Source: Mycobacterium sp. (lineage in GTDB: Bacteria > Actinomycetota > Actinomycetes > Mycobacteriales > Mycobacteriaceae). From it: a stretch of 64,000 bases of DNA. Each line of letters opens with the position of its first letter. The stretch's first letter is position 1. A model generated the notes under the pieces. It was given only the letters and a program-made list of their open reading frames with translations. It was not told the DNA's origin and did not search any database. The stretch is from the NCBI RefSeq assembly GCF_004298145.1, contig NZ_SCRH01000062.1, forward strand, positions 1 to 64,000, read 5' to 3'. The translations under genes were made by a program, and so were the position numbers. This document shows positions 26,791 to 35,204 of this stretch, in pieces.

Positions 26791-27774
26791 ATGACGACGA
26801 CAAGCCGAATGGGACGACGCGGCAACGATTCCGCAGCGACGACGGTACCCGCCGAACCGGAATTGAATTCCGCGCATCGGGCATTGGCCGACGACGTCAG
26901 GTGGTTCGCGGGGTCGCCCTTGGCCGCGGCGTTCGGCCGTCTGGCCCTCGACCAGGTCGCGCACCGGGAAATCGCGGCCGCGGTGGATCGCAGCGGTCGG
27001 TTCGCCGACAACTTCACCGACCGAGGGATCCGCAGCGCCGCGTTCACGGCCCTGGCGGCGTTCGGCGACAGTTCGGACGTGCAGGCGTCGCGGGCCGACC
27101 TCAAACGACTGCACCGCGACGTGCGCGGCATGGGAAAGGACTCGTTCAGCGACACCCGCTACAGCGCGCTGAACCCCGAGGTGTGGACCTGGGTGGCCGT
27201 GAGCGGCCTCAACCTCTTGTATCAGGGTTACCTGCGGGTGTGCGGGCGTCGCCTCACGCCCGCCGAAAAGGAGGTTGTCTATCAGACGCTGCGCTCGGAA
27301 CTGCAATTTCTCGAACTGCCCAGCAAGCAGGGGAAACTACCGGCGACCCTGCACGACATGCTTCGGCACTACGACGCCGTGGCGACAAACGACTTGGCCG
27401 ACAACGAATTTCTGCAATTCGCCAACCGCAGCTTCGTCGCCCCGCCGATCCCGAAGTTGTTGGTTTCCCGCCAGATTCGGCCCGTGCTGCGATTGGCCTG
27501 GCCGGTGATGACCACGCTGGCGTCACGTCCGGTGGTGGTGTGTTCGGCCGCCGTCGCCCACCCCACCATGCGCCGGCTGCTCGGGGTGCGGTGGGGCACT
27601 CGCGAGCAGGTCGAGTTCGCCGTCTACGTCGCCGCTTTGCAGATGGGTTGGCGATGGTTGCCGCGCCGGCTCACGCTGGAGCCCCTGGCGTACAACCGCT
27701 ACCAATACGAGCGGCTCCGCAACCGCTACCGTTCGGTGTTGTTGGATTCGTTCGCGGCGCCAAGCCGGAGCTGA
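26791..27774 (+). CDS. DUF2236 (MpaB-like) oxygenase-family protein, second copy
   Basis: A 327-residue relative of the preceding gene with the same helical plan: LTDRGIRSAAFTALAAFGD-like opening, YSALNPEVWTWVAVSGLNLLY in the middle (matching YNAFDPALQLWVASC of the first copy) and a helical C-terminus. The start ATG follows AAGGAGGAGCGCG. The pair probably arose by ancient duplication and may form a complex. The TetR gene follows in the same direction after 65 nt. Confidence 0.68.
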   Translation: MTTTSRMGRRGNDSAATTVPAEPELNSAHRALADDVRWFAGSPLAAAFGRLALDQVAHREIAAAVDRSGRFADNFTDRGIRSAAFTALAAFGDSSDVQASRADLKRLHRDVRGMGKDSFSDTRYSALNPEVWTWVAVSGLNLLYQGYLRVCGRRLTPAEKEVVYQTLRSELQFLELPSKQGKLPATLHDMLRHYDAVATNDLADNEFLQFANRSFVAPPIPKLLVSRQIRPVLRLAWPVMTTLASRPVVVCSAAVAHPTMRRLLGVRWGTREQVEFAVYVAALQMGWRWLPRRLTLEPLAYNRYQYERLRNRYRSVLLDSFAAPSRS

Positions 27775-27839
27775 TTCGGCACGACGCTGAAGCGCCCGCG
27801 ACGCGATACGACGTGATACCCCACTCGGCTGGAGGGCAG

Positions 27840-28484
27840 ATGGCAGACCCCGCGATGCTGATCGGCCTGCTGCCCGACGGCCTGGCCACCCTCGATCCGA
27901 CCGCCCGCGCGATCGTCACCGCGGCACGCACCTGCTTCACCGAGCGCGGATTCTCCAACACCACCATGCAAGACATCGCCGACACCGCCGGTGTCGGCGT
28001 CGCCACCGTCTACCGCCGTTTCCGGCACAAGCGAAACCTGGTGCGGCTGACCATCATGGACGAATCACTGCGGTTGACCACGCTGATCTCCGAGGTCGCT
28101 GGCCGCGCGGAAACCCCGGAAGAGGGGATCGCCGAAGTCTTCGCCGCGTTCGTTCACGAGGCCTCCGCCCCCAAGCTCTTGACCCGAAGCATCCGCGAAT
28201 CGCCCGCCGCCGGGGAACTGTCCGCCTACCTGACCGACGCGAATCTGATCGCCATCACCCGTAGCTACATCGCGACCTGGCTGCGCCACTGGCAGGAGCG
28301 CGGCGAACTGGCAGCCGACCTTGACACCGAGGTCGTCGGCGAGATGATCGGGCGGCTGATCATCTCGCTGATCAAGACGCCCGAGTCCGTCATCCCGATC
28401 TACAACCTGAACGAGGCCCGCCACTTCGCCCGCCGGTACCTGGTGCCGCTGGCGTTGCAGGCCCCGGCGCCCACACCCGGATGA
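27840..28484 (+). CDS. TetR/AcrR-family transcriptional regulator
   Basis: A 214-residue regulator. The N-terminal helix-turn-helix is clear (RGFSNTTMQDIADTAGVGVA then TVYRRFRHKRNLV, about residues 38-72), and the C-terminal ligand domain is divergent. It is co-directional with the two DUF2236 genes and ends 19 nt from convergent gcvB. The inverted repeat at 25648-25676 upstream of the block is a plausible operator, which would make the three genes a self-contained inducible unit. The ligand cannot be predicted. Confidence 0.85.
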   Translation: MADPAMLIGLLPDGLATLDPTARAIVTAARTCFTERGFSNTTMQDIADTAGVGVATVYRRFRHKRNLVRLTIMDESLRLTTLISEVAGRAETPEEGIAEVFAAFVHEASAPKLLTRSIRESPAAGELSAYLTDANLIAITRSYIATWLRHWQERGELAADLDTEVVGEMIGRLIISLIKTPESVIPIYNLNEARHFARRYLVPLALQAPAPTPG

Positions 28485-28503
28485 TCCCGCACCGACCCGA
28501 TCG

Positions 28504-31341
28504 TCAGGCGAACGCCTGCACCGGCGGGCACGAGCAGACCAGATTGCGGTCGCCGTAGGCGCCGTCGATGCGACGCACCGGCGGCCACACCTTGGGCCGG
28601 AAGTCCTTGCCCAGCGGATAGGCGGCCTCTTCCCGGGTGTACGGGTGGTCCCAGTCACCCATCACCAGGCACTCGGCCGTGTGCGGGGCGCCCCGCAGCG
28701 GGTTGTCGTCAACCGGCCACTCCCCCGCGCCCACCCGGTCGATCTCGCCGCGGATGGCGATCATGGCGTCGCAGAAGGCGTCGATTTCGGTCAGGCTCTC
28801 GCTCTCGGTGGGCTCCACCATCAGCGTGCCGGCCACCGGGAAACTCATGGTGGGCGCGTGAAAGCCATAGTCCGCCAAACGTTTTGCGACATCGTCGACG
28901 GTCACTCCGGTGGACTTGGTGATGCCCCGCAGGTCCAGGATGCACTCGTGAGCCACCATGCCGTTCTCACCCGTATAGAGCACCGGGAAGTACTCGTCGA
29001 GGCGGCGGGCGATGTAGTTGGCCGAGGTGATCGCGGTCAGCGATGCCGCGCGCAAGCCTTCGGCCCCCATCATCCGGATGTAGGCCCAGCTGATGGGCAG
29101 GATCGAGGCGGACCCGTACGGCGCCGCCGACACCGGATGCCCCTGGGGCAGCTCGGGGGCATACGGATGCCCGGGCAGGAACGGCGCCAGATGCGAACGC
29201 ACCGCCACCGGCCCCACCCCCGGCCCACCGCCCCCGTGCGGAATGCAGAACGTCTTGTGCAGGTTCAGGTGGCTGACGTCACCCCCGAACTTTCCCGGCC
29301 GCGCGAGGCCGACCAGCGCGTTGAGGTTCGCGCCGTCCACGTACACCTGGCCCCCCGCGTCGTGGGTGGCCGCGCAGATCTCGACGATGTCGTGCTCGTA
29401 GACGCCGTGTGTCGACGGATAGGTGATCATCAGCGCCGACAGCCGGTCACCGTGTTCGCCGACCTTGGCGCGCAAGTCGTCGAGGTCCACGTCGCCGTTC
29501 TCGTGGCAGGCCACCACGACCACCCGCATCCCGGCCAGGGCGGCCGACGCCGCGTTGGTGCCGTGCGCGCTCGACGGAATGAGGCAGATATCGCGGTGCG
29601 GTTCGCCGCGGCTGGCGTGGTAGTCGTGGATGGCCAACAGGCCGGCGTACTCGCCTTGCGACCCGGCGTTGGGTTGCAGCGAGACGGCGTCGTAACCGGT
29701 GATCCGCACCAACCAGGTCTCCAGGTCGGCGATCAGGCGCCGCAGGCCCGGGGTGTCGGATGCCGGCGCGAACGGGTGCTGACGGGCGAATTCCGGCCAG
29801 GTGATCGGTTCCATCTCGGCGGCGGCGTTGAGCTTCATGGTGCACGAGCCGAGCGGAATCATGCTGCGGTCCAACGCGATATCTTTGTCCGCCAACGTGC
29901 GCAGGTAGCGCATCATCGCCGTCTCGGTGCGGTACTGGGTGAAGGCGGGATGGGTCAGGAACTCCGATGTGCGGGTCGCGATGTCCGCGCCGGTCGGCGT
30001 GGCGGCCCGGGCCCCGAAGGCCTCGAGCACCGCGGTGACGTGCTCGTCGGTGGTGGCCTCGTCGCAGGCCACCGACACGTGATCGTCGTCGACGCGCCAC
30101 AGGTTGATGCCGTTGGCTTTCGCCGCGGCGAGCACCTCGTCGGCACGCCCCGGTACCCGCGCCAGCACGGTGTCGAAGTACTTCTCGTGCACCAACGCTG
30201 TGTCGGCCGCCGAGCCGAGCCCCCCGGCGATCGCCTCGGCGTGAGCGTGGACGCGGCGCGCGATCGCGGTCAGCCCCTCGGCGCCGTGGTAGCTGGCGTA
30301 CATCGCGGCCATCACCGCCAGCAGCACCTGCGCGGTGCAGATGTTGCTGGTCGCCTTGTCGCGGCGGATGTGTTGCTCGCGGGTCTGCAGCGCGAGCCGG
30401 TAGGCCGGCGAGCCGTCGGCGTCCAGCGACACGCCCACCAGCCGGCCCGGCAGCTGACGGGCGTGGTTGGCGTGCACCGCCAGGTAGCCCGCGTGCGGGC
30501 CGCCGAATCCCATTGGCACACCGAATCTTTGGGTGCTGCCGAAGGCGACGTCGGCGCCGATCTCGCCGGGGGGCGTGATCAGTGTCATGGCGAGCAGGTC
30601 GGCGCCGATGGCGATCAGCGCGCCACGGTCGTGCGCCTGCTGGACCAGCGCCGCCCAGTCGCTGACCCGCCCGCTGGCCCCGGGCAGCTGCGTGATGACG
30701 CCGAAGAACTCTCCGTCCGGCAGCCCTTCGCGCAGGTCCGCCGTGACGATCTCGATGCCCAGCGGCTTGGCCCGGGTCGCGACGATGGCCGCGGTCTGGG
30801 CGAAGACGTCGGCGTCTACGGCCAGCCGGTTGGTCTTGGCGCGGGCCGCGCGGTGCATCAACGTCATGGCCTCGGCGGCCGCGGTGCCCTCGTCGAGCAT
30901 GGAGGCGTTGGCGACCTCGAGCCCGGTGAGGTCGGCCACCATCGTCTGAAAATTCAGCAGCGCCTCCAGCCGGCCCTGGCTGATCTCCGGCTGATAAGGC
31001 GTGTATGCGGTGTACCAGGCCGGGTTCTCCAAGATGTTGCGCAGCAACACCGGGGGCGTGAGCGTGTCGTAGTAGCCCTGACCGATCATGGACACGGCCA
31101 CCGTGTTGGCCGCGGCCAACGCCCGCAGCTCGGTCAGCGCCTCGGTTTCACTGGCGGGCGCCGGCAGCCGGTCCAGGCCCGGCGCGGCGCCGCCGTCGGT
31201 GGGCCTGTCCAGGATGCCCGCCGGAACCGCCTTGGACGCCAGCTCGTCCAGGGAGTCGACACCGATGACGGCGAGCATGGCCGCGACGGCCTGGCTGTCC
31301 GGGCCGATGTGCCGAGCTGCGAACGTGGATTGATCGGGCAC
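28504..31341 (-). CDS. gcvB: Glycine dehydrogenase (decarboxylating), glycine cleavage P-protein
   Basis: A 945-residue fused-type P-protein (GcvP, called GcvB in M. tuberculosis, Rv1832) that decarboxylates glycine and passes the aminomethyl group to lipoylated GcvH. The PLP lysine is in HLNLHKTFCIPHGGGGPG (about residue 705). GTG 31341 was chosen over the longer frame to 31413 because AGGAG lies 8 nt upstream and the product then begins VPDQSTFAARHIG like the M. tuberculosis protein. Longer starts would run into the riboswitch. It is controlled by the tandem glycine riboswitch just upstream. gcvH is nearby at 34779. Confidence 0.96.
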   Translation of the reverse strand: MPDQSTFAARHIGPDSQAVAAMLAVIGVDSLDELASKAVPAGILDRPTDGGAAPGLDRLPAPASETEALTELRALAAANTVAVSMIGQGYYDTLTPPVLLRNILENPAWYTAYTPYQPEISQGRLEALLNFQTMVADLTGLEVANASMLDEGTAAAEAMTLMHRAARAKTNRLAVDADVFAQTAAIVATRAKPLGIEIVTADLREGLPDGEFFGVITQLPGASGRVSDWAALVQQAHDRGALIAIGADLLAMTLITPPGEIGADVAFGSTQRFGVPMGFGGPHAGYLAVHANHARQLPGRLVGVSLDADGSPAYRLALQTREQHIRRDKATSNICTAQVLLAVMAAMYASYHGAEGLTAIARRVHAHAEAIAGGLGSAADTALVHEKYFDTVLARVPGRADEVLAAAKANGINLWRVDDDHVSVACDEATTDEHVTAVLEAFGARAATPTGADIATRTSEFLTHPAFTQYRTETAMMRYLRTLADKDIALDRSMIPLGSCTMKLNAAAEMEPITWPEFARQHPFAPASDTPGLRRLIADLETWLVRITGYDAVSLQPNAGSQGEYAGLLAIHDYHASRGEPHRDICLIPSSAHGTNAASAALAGMRVVVVACHENGDVDLDDLRAKVGEHGDRLSALMITYPSTHGVYEHDIVEICAATHDAGGQVYVDGANLNALVGLARPGKFGGDVSHLNLHKTFCIPHGGGGPGVGPVAVRSHLAPFLPGHPYAPELPQGHPVSAAPYGSASILPISWAYIRMMGAEGLRAASLTAITSANYIARRLDEYFPVLYTGENGMVAHECILDLRGITKSTGVTVDDVAKRLADYGFHAPTMSFPVAGTLMVEPTESESLTEIDAFCDAMIAIRGEIDRVGAGEWPVDDNPLRGAPHTAECLVMGDWDHPYTREEAAYPLGKDFRPKVWPPVRRIDGAYGDRNLVCSCPPVQAFA

Positions 31342-31391
31342 TGGAAACTCCTGAGTAGGCGGACAACGACAGACCAAGGCAGAGGACGAAC

Positions 31392-31622
31392 GGCCCTCTC
31401 CCTCTGTCTTCACCCATTCGCCGGGCGCCTGAGAGATTCGGCGCCGGATGCTTGTCCTGAACGCCTTTCCCCATCGGCGGGTGTCGACCGCTGGAAACTC
31501 CAGGGGTAGACACCGCTTTCCAGAGGCATCATTGTTTCGCGCGGTCCGGGTGCCTGAGAGGTTGACGGAGAGGTGTTGCTCCTTCGGCGTCCGTGACTGG
31601 CAGCCACGGAACTCTCCCGCTC
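31392..31622 (-). ncRNA. Tandem glycine riboswitch upstream of gcvB
   Basis: On the minus strand, aptamer 1 (about 31545-31622) shows GCGGGAGAGTTCC, the conserved GCCGAAGGAGCAA (31576-31588) and CCTCTCAGGCACC (31549-31561). Aptamer 2 (about 31392-31525) contains TCTCTCAGGCGCC (31424-31436) and the closing GACAGAGGGAGAGGG (31394-31408). These are the invariant blocks of the gcvT-type glycine riboswitch. Two aptamers in series, 50 nt before gcvB, fit activation of glycine catabolism by glycine. Confidence 0.93.
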
Positions 31623-31740
31623 GAATACGATGCGCGGCCCAGTTTACTCGGACGCGTGTGCGAATCCGCCGCGAGCGTGCGTGTCGATACGCCGACCCGC
31701 CGTGCGGCGCGGCATTGAGCGCACCCTCGCGCCGAAACCG

Positions 31741-32370
31741 TCAGCCGATCTTGCGGTCGCGGTGCTTGCGCCGGGACGCCAGCTCGTCTTCCGGCTCGGC
31801 GATCGACTCGCCGCCGTCGGCCCGCTCGCCCGGGAAGTCCGCGATGACGCCGGTCAGCTCGCGCATGGCGCCGGACACGGCGATGCCGAATACGCCCTGC
31901 CCACCCTGCAGCAAGTCCACTACCTCTTCGGCGGACGTGCACTCGTAAACGGTAGTGCCGTCGGAGAACAGGGTGATGTTGGCCAGATCCTGAACACCGC
32001 GCTGGCGCAGGTGGTCGACCGCGACGCGGATGTTGTGCAAGGAGATGCCGGTGTCGAGCAACCGCTTGACGATCTTGAGAACCAGGATGTCCTTGAACGA
32101 GTAGAGCCGCTGGCTTCCGGAGCCCGCCGCGCTGCGGATCGACGGGACCACCAGCGAGGTGCGTGCCCAGTAGTCCAGTTGCCGGTAGGTGATGCCGGCG
32201 ATCTGGCAGGCACTCGGTCCGCGGTAGCCGACGAGTTCGTCGGGCACGGAGTCGTCCGGAAAAAGTCCGGGCTGTACGGGTGCGCTGGCCGCGGTGACGC
32301 TGCGGTCACTGCTCGGTGCGTTTCCCTGCTCAGTCAGGTTGAGCTGCTCTTGGCGTGGCTGCTCGCTCAC
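31741..32370 (-). CDS. resR: MerR-family regulator ResR/McdR (Rv1830-like)
   Basis: A 209-residue regulator with a MerR-type winged helix at about residues 47-115 (GPSACQIAGITYRQLDYWAR, SGSQRLYSFKDILVLKIVKR) and an alpha-helical C-terminus with an acidic tail. In M. tuberculosis the homologue Rv1830 affects cell division and growth recovery after drug exposure. GTG 32370 is chosen because GAGAGGAA lies 6-7 nt upstream; a longer frame to 32433 lacks a ribosome site. M. tuberculosis Rv1831, between this gene and gcvB, has no counterpart here. Confidence 0.88.
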   Translation of the reverse strand: MSEQPRQEQLNLTEQGNAPSSDRSVTAASAPVQPGLFPDDSVPDELVGYRGPSACQIAGITYRQLDYWARTSLVVPSIRSAAGSGSQRLYSFKDILVLKIVKRLLDTGISLHNIRVAVDHLRQRGVQDLANITLFSDGTTVYECTSAEEVVDLLQGGQGVFGIAVSGAMRELTGVIADFPGERADGGESIAEPEDELASRRKHRDRKIG

Positions 32371-32705
32371 GGTGGTTCCTCTCCGCGATCGCGCTCTCGT
32401 CGTTAGCTGCGTGTCTGGCTGCACCGCAGCCACGTCTGCTCAGGCCCGAGTGCTAGTGAGCTTACGCTTTCCGATAGCCGCCGCGCCTGAAGTCGTGATC
32501 AAAGTATGGCCGCAACGGGGCCAACTGGGCGAGCTATCCGCCAGCGTGTCGACATCCCGTCGCTAGTTGAGATGCATCCGTGATGTCCTCACCCAGGCTA
32601 GTCCAGCGACACCCGTCCTTCCTAAACGCTGGTGGTAGGCGGCAGGGCCGGATCGCCCGCCTCCTCTGCGCACCCCGCGCTCCGCAAGCTGCATCGTCAA
32701 CGCGC
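32371..32705 (-). promoter_or_regulatory. 335-nt region between Rv1829-like gene and resR
   Basis: Expected to contain the resR promoter. I see no RNA motif, inverted repeat or small gene that stands out. Overlapping short frames on both strands look like shadows. Confidence 0.35.
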
Positions 32706-33200
32706 TCAAGTGGCCTTGAAATCGTCGGGAGACACGCTGTCGAGAAATTCTTTGAACTTCTCCACCTCGTCCTCGCGGACGGCGGTGCCACCCTCTTCGT
32801 CGGTTTCGTCGGGGATCAGCAGCCCGGCCTGGGCCAGCACGGGCTCCTCGACATAGATGGGAACACCAACGCGCAGTGCTATCGCCACCGAATCCGAGGG
32901 ACGCGCCGACACGGTGATGTTGCGATCGAACACCAGGTCGGCGTAGAAAGTCCCTTCCTGCAGATCGACGATCCGCACCTCTTTCAGCGAATGCCCAAGC
33001 GCGGCAATGACATCCCTGATCAAATCGTGCGTCAACGGGCGAGGCGGCTCAACGCCTTGCTGCTCGAGGGCGATGGCGGCAGCCTCCGACTGGCCGATCC
33101 AGATTGGCAGGTAACGGTCACCGTCGGTCTCGCGCAGCAGTAACACCGGCTGGTTTTGCGGCTGCTCTACGCGAATGCCGACAACACGAACCTCTCCCAT
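32706..33200 (-). CDS. Bifunctional nuclease-family (DUF151) protein, Rv1829-like
   Basis: A 164-residue protein of the DUF151/BFN family, the same length as Rv1829. Recognisable segments are VLLLRETDGDRYLPIWIGQS, EAAAIALEQQGVEPPRPLTH and ARPSDSVAIALRVGVPIYVEE. Some plant and archaeal relatives have nuclease activity; the mycobacterial role is not established. The start was set at 33200 to match MGEVRVVGIRVEQ. The frame stays open upstream with a cysteine-containing stretch that looks non-coding. It lies in the minus-strand run garA, Rv1828-like, Rv1829-like, resR. Confidence 0.9.
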   Translation of the reverse strand: MGEVRVVGIRVEQPQNQPVLLLRETDGDRYLPIWIGQSEAAAIALEQQGVEPPRPLTHDLIRDVIAALGHSLKEVRIVDLQEGTFYADLVFDRNITVSARPSDSVAIALRVGVPIYVEEPVLAQAGLLIPDETDEEGGTAVREDEVEKFKEFLDSVSPDDFKAT

Positions 33201-33312
33201 TTGTGTCTGCCCTCCGCATTCGTGGCCGCCGGTTGGAGTGGTATTCGGAGCGACGGCGAGGCCAAATATCCGCCCTACCGCCGAAACCAAGTTGTCGACC
33301 GAAGTCTAGTCC

Positions 33313-34068
33313 TCAGCGATCCAGAACGTCGCGAACGGCGGATTTGATCAACGACGTGTGCAACGTGATGGCCAGCGCCGCAACTTCACGCGCCAAGTCG
33401 TCGGCGCGATCGCGGGCGCCGGCTTTGCCGGCTTTGACTACCGGCCCGGCGATTTGGGCGATCAGGTCCGACTGCCGGTCGGCCGCCGATCGGAATGCGC
33501 GCAGATGCCGCGGCTCGACGCCGTAATCCGACAGCGCCTGCGCGCATTGCAGGATGACGACGGCGTGCTCGTCGAAGAAACCGGCGGGGCCGGTCGTGAT
33601 AACTCCGGCTTTGAGCAACGCGGTCAGCAGCTCCTCACCCACGCCCGCGCGCTCCAGTAGGTCTTCACGGCTCAACCGGACGTGCGTGGGGGCCACCGTC
33701 GAGGTATCGAAGCCGGCATCCGCGCCGTCATCGACGTCCCCGGTCCCGGCCACCGACACCAGGCGCGGCACGGCATAGGACGTCTTGAAGGGCGGTAGCT
33801 CACCGTCGGGCTGGGCGTCCAGCTGCGCCCGGATGACCTTCAGCGGCAAGTAGTGATCGCGCTGCGCGGTAAGGATGAAGCGCAAGCGCGCGCAGTCGTA
33901 CGCGGTGAACCTTCGATAGCCCGACGCGGCCCGCTGCGGCGTCACCAGCCCTTCGGCCTCCAAGAAGCGAATCTTGGAGATGGTGACATCGGGGAAGTCC
34001 GGCCTCAACAGTTCCAGGACCGCCCCGATCGACATCCCGGCCAGTGCCGAGCTATCGGGTGCGCTCAC
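33313..34068 (-). CDS. MerR-family transcriptional regulator (Rv1828-like)
   Basis: A 251-residue regulator with an N-terminal winged helix (MSIGAVLELLRPDFPDVTIS, KIRFLEAEGLVTPQRAASG, YRRFTAYDCARLRFIL) and a long helical C-terminal domain (about 130-251). Its GTG start shares one base with the garA stop (TAGTG), showing tight translational coupling to garA. Being coupled to a central-metabolism regulator and next to a second MerR gene suggests a shared role in growth control. Confidence 0.92.
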   Translation of the reverse strand: MSAPDSSALAGMSIGAVLELLRPDFPDVTISKIRFLEAEGLVTPQRAASGYRRFTAYDCARLRFILTAQRDHYLPLKVIRAQLDAQPDGELPPFKTSYAVPRLVSVAGTGDVDDGADAGFDTSTVAPTHVRLSREDLLERAGVGEELLTALLKAGVITTGPAGFFDEHAVVILQCAQALSDYGVEPRHLRAFRSAADRQSDLIAQIAGPVVKAGKAGARDRADDLAREVAALAITLHTSLIKSAVRDVLDR

Positions 34069-34550
34069 TAGCCCGACGATCCTCCATCCTCACCCTGCTT
34101 GGGTCCGGTCAGAAACACCAAGCGGAACTTGCCGATCTGCACTTCGTCACCGTTGGCGAGCACCGCGGAATCCACGGGCTCGCGGTTGACGTAAGTGCCG
34201 TTGAGACTACCAACGTCGACCACGCTGAATTCGTTGTTTTCCAACCTGAATTCGGCGTGCCGGCGACTGACGGTCACGTCGTCGAGGAAGATGTCGCTGT
34301 CGGGGTGCCGGCCGGCCGACGTGGTGGGCTGGTCGAGCAAGAACCGCGATCCCGCATTGGGGCCCCGTTTGACGACCAGCAACGCCGACCCCGCCGGGAG
34401 TCCTTCGACCCCGGATACCGCGCTCTCCGTCCCCGCCTGTGCGGGTGCGTCCAGCTCGTTGAGGAAGTCGGCACGGAAGACAGAAGTCGTCTCTACCGTG
34501 ACCTCGTCCGAATTCTGGTCTTGCTGACTTCCTGAGTCCATGTCCGTCAC
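34068..34550 (-). CDS. garA: FHA-domain metabolic regulator GarA (Rv1827)
   Basis: A 160-residue protein almost identical to M. tuberculosis GarA. The N-terminal phospho-switch is E20-T21-T22-S23; Thr21 is a PknG target and Thr22 a PknB target in characterised mycobacteria. The FHA domain (about 55-145) has the phosphopeptide-binding residues in GRHPDSDIFLDDVTVSRRHA and LNGTYVN. Unphosphorylated GarA binds and regulates 2-oxoglutarate dehydrogenase (KGD), glutamate dehydrogenase and glutamate synthase. Phosphorylation closes the FHA on its own tail. The start is GTG 34550. Confidence 0.97.
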   Translation of the reverse strand: MTDMDSGSQQDQNSDEVTVETTSVFRADFLNELDAPAQAGTESAVSGVEGLPAGSALLVVKRGPNAGSRFLLDQPTTSAGRHPDSDIFLDDVTVSRRHAEFRLENNEFSVVDVGSLNGTYVNREPVDSAVLANGDEVQIGKFRLVFLTGPKQGEDGGSSG

Positions 34551-34778
34551 GCGCTGCTCCTCACTGGCCGCTGTGGCGTTGTCTGTCCGGGCCGCCCGGC
34601 CGGCTTCCGCACCGGGTCGTCTTGCCCGGTATGCCGGTCTTCAAAAGGTAGATGTGTCGACGGTACCGCGCACCCGCCTGCAATGCGTCCACCACCTGAC
34701 GATCCGAAACTTCGATTCCCCGTATGCCGGCTGCACCGCTCGCCCGCCCGCGCGGGGCTGCAGGGACATTAGCAACCG

Positions 34779-35177
34779 TCATTCGGTCAGCGTTCCGCGG
34801 TAGGCCTCCGCGTCGAGCAGCGAAGAAATGGCGGACTCCACTGCGGCGACATCGGATACCTGCACATCCAGCAACCAGCCGGCTCCATAGGGATCGGAGT
34901 TCACCAATTGCGGGCTGCCTTCCAGATCGGTGTTGACGGCCGAGACTTTGCCCGACAGCGGGGCATACAAGTCCGACACCGATTTCGTGGATTCGACTTC
35001 GCCGAAGGATTCACCCGCGGTCAGCTCGGCACCCACGTCGGGCAGCTGAACGAAAACGACATCGCCCAACGCCGACTGCGCAAAGTCGGTGATGCCCACC
35101 CGCACGGTGTCATCACCACTTCGACGAACCCATTCATGTTCGGCGGTGTAGTGCAGATCGGGCGGGATATCGCTCAC
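34779..35177 (-). CDS. gcvH: Glycine cleavage H-protein GcvH
   Basis: A 132-residue lipoyl carrier of the glycine cleavage system. Lys65 in EVESTKSVSDLYAP is the lipoylation site. The protein shuttles the aminomethyl group between the P-protein (gcvB at 28504) and the T-protein, which is not in this window. The start is GTG 35177 with AGGAT upstream. The gcvB riboswitch is separated from this gene by regulators, so gcvH is probably transcribed separately. Confidence 0.96.
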   Translation of the reverse strand: MSDIPPDLHYTAEHEWVRRSGDDTVRVGITDFAQSALGDVVFVQLPDVGAELTAGESFGEVESTKSVSDLYAPLSGKVSAVNTDLEGSPQLVNSDPYGAGWLLDVQVSDVAAVESAISSLLDAEAYRGTLTE

Positions 35178-35204
35178 GAGTGATCCTGTCTGTTCGGAAG
35201 TTGC

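Noticed and set aside
28645..31509. 954-codon plus-strand open frame opposite gcvB and the riboswitch
   Set aside because: Antisense shadow of a highly expressed GC-rich gene; crosses the riboswitch, has no start signal or motif.
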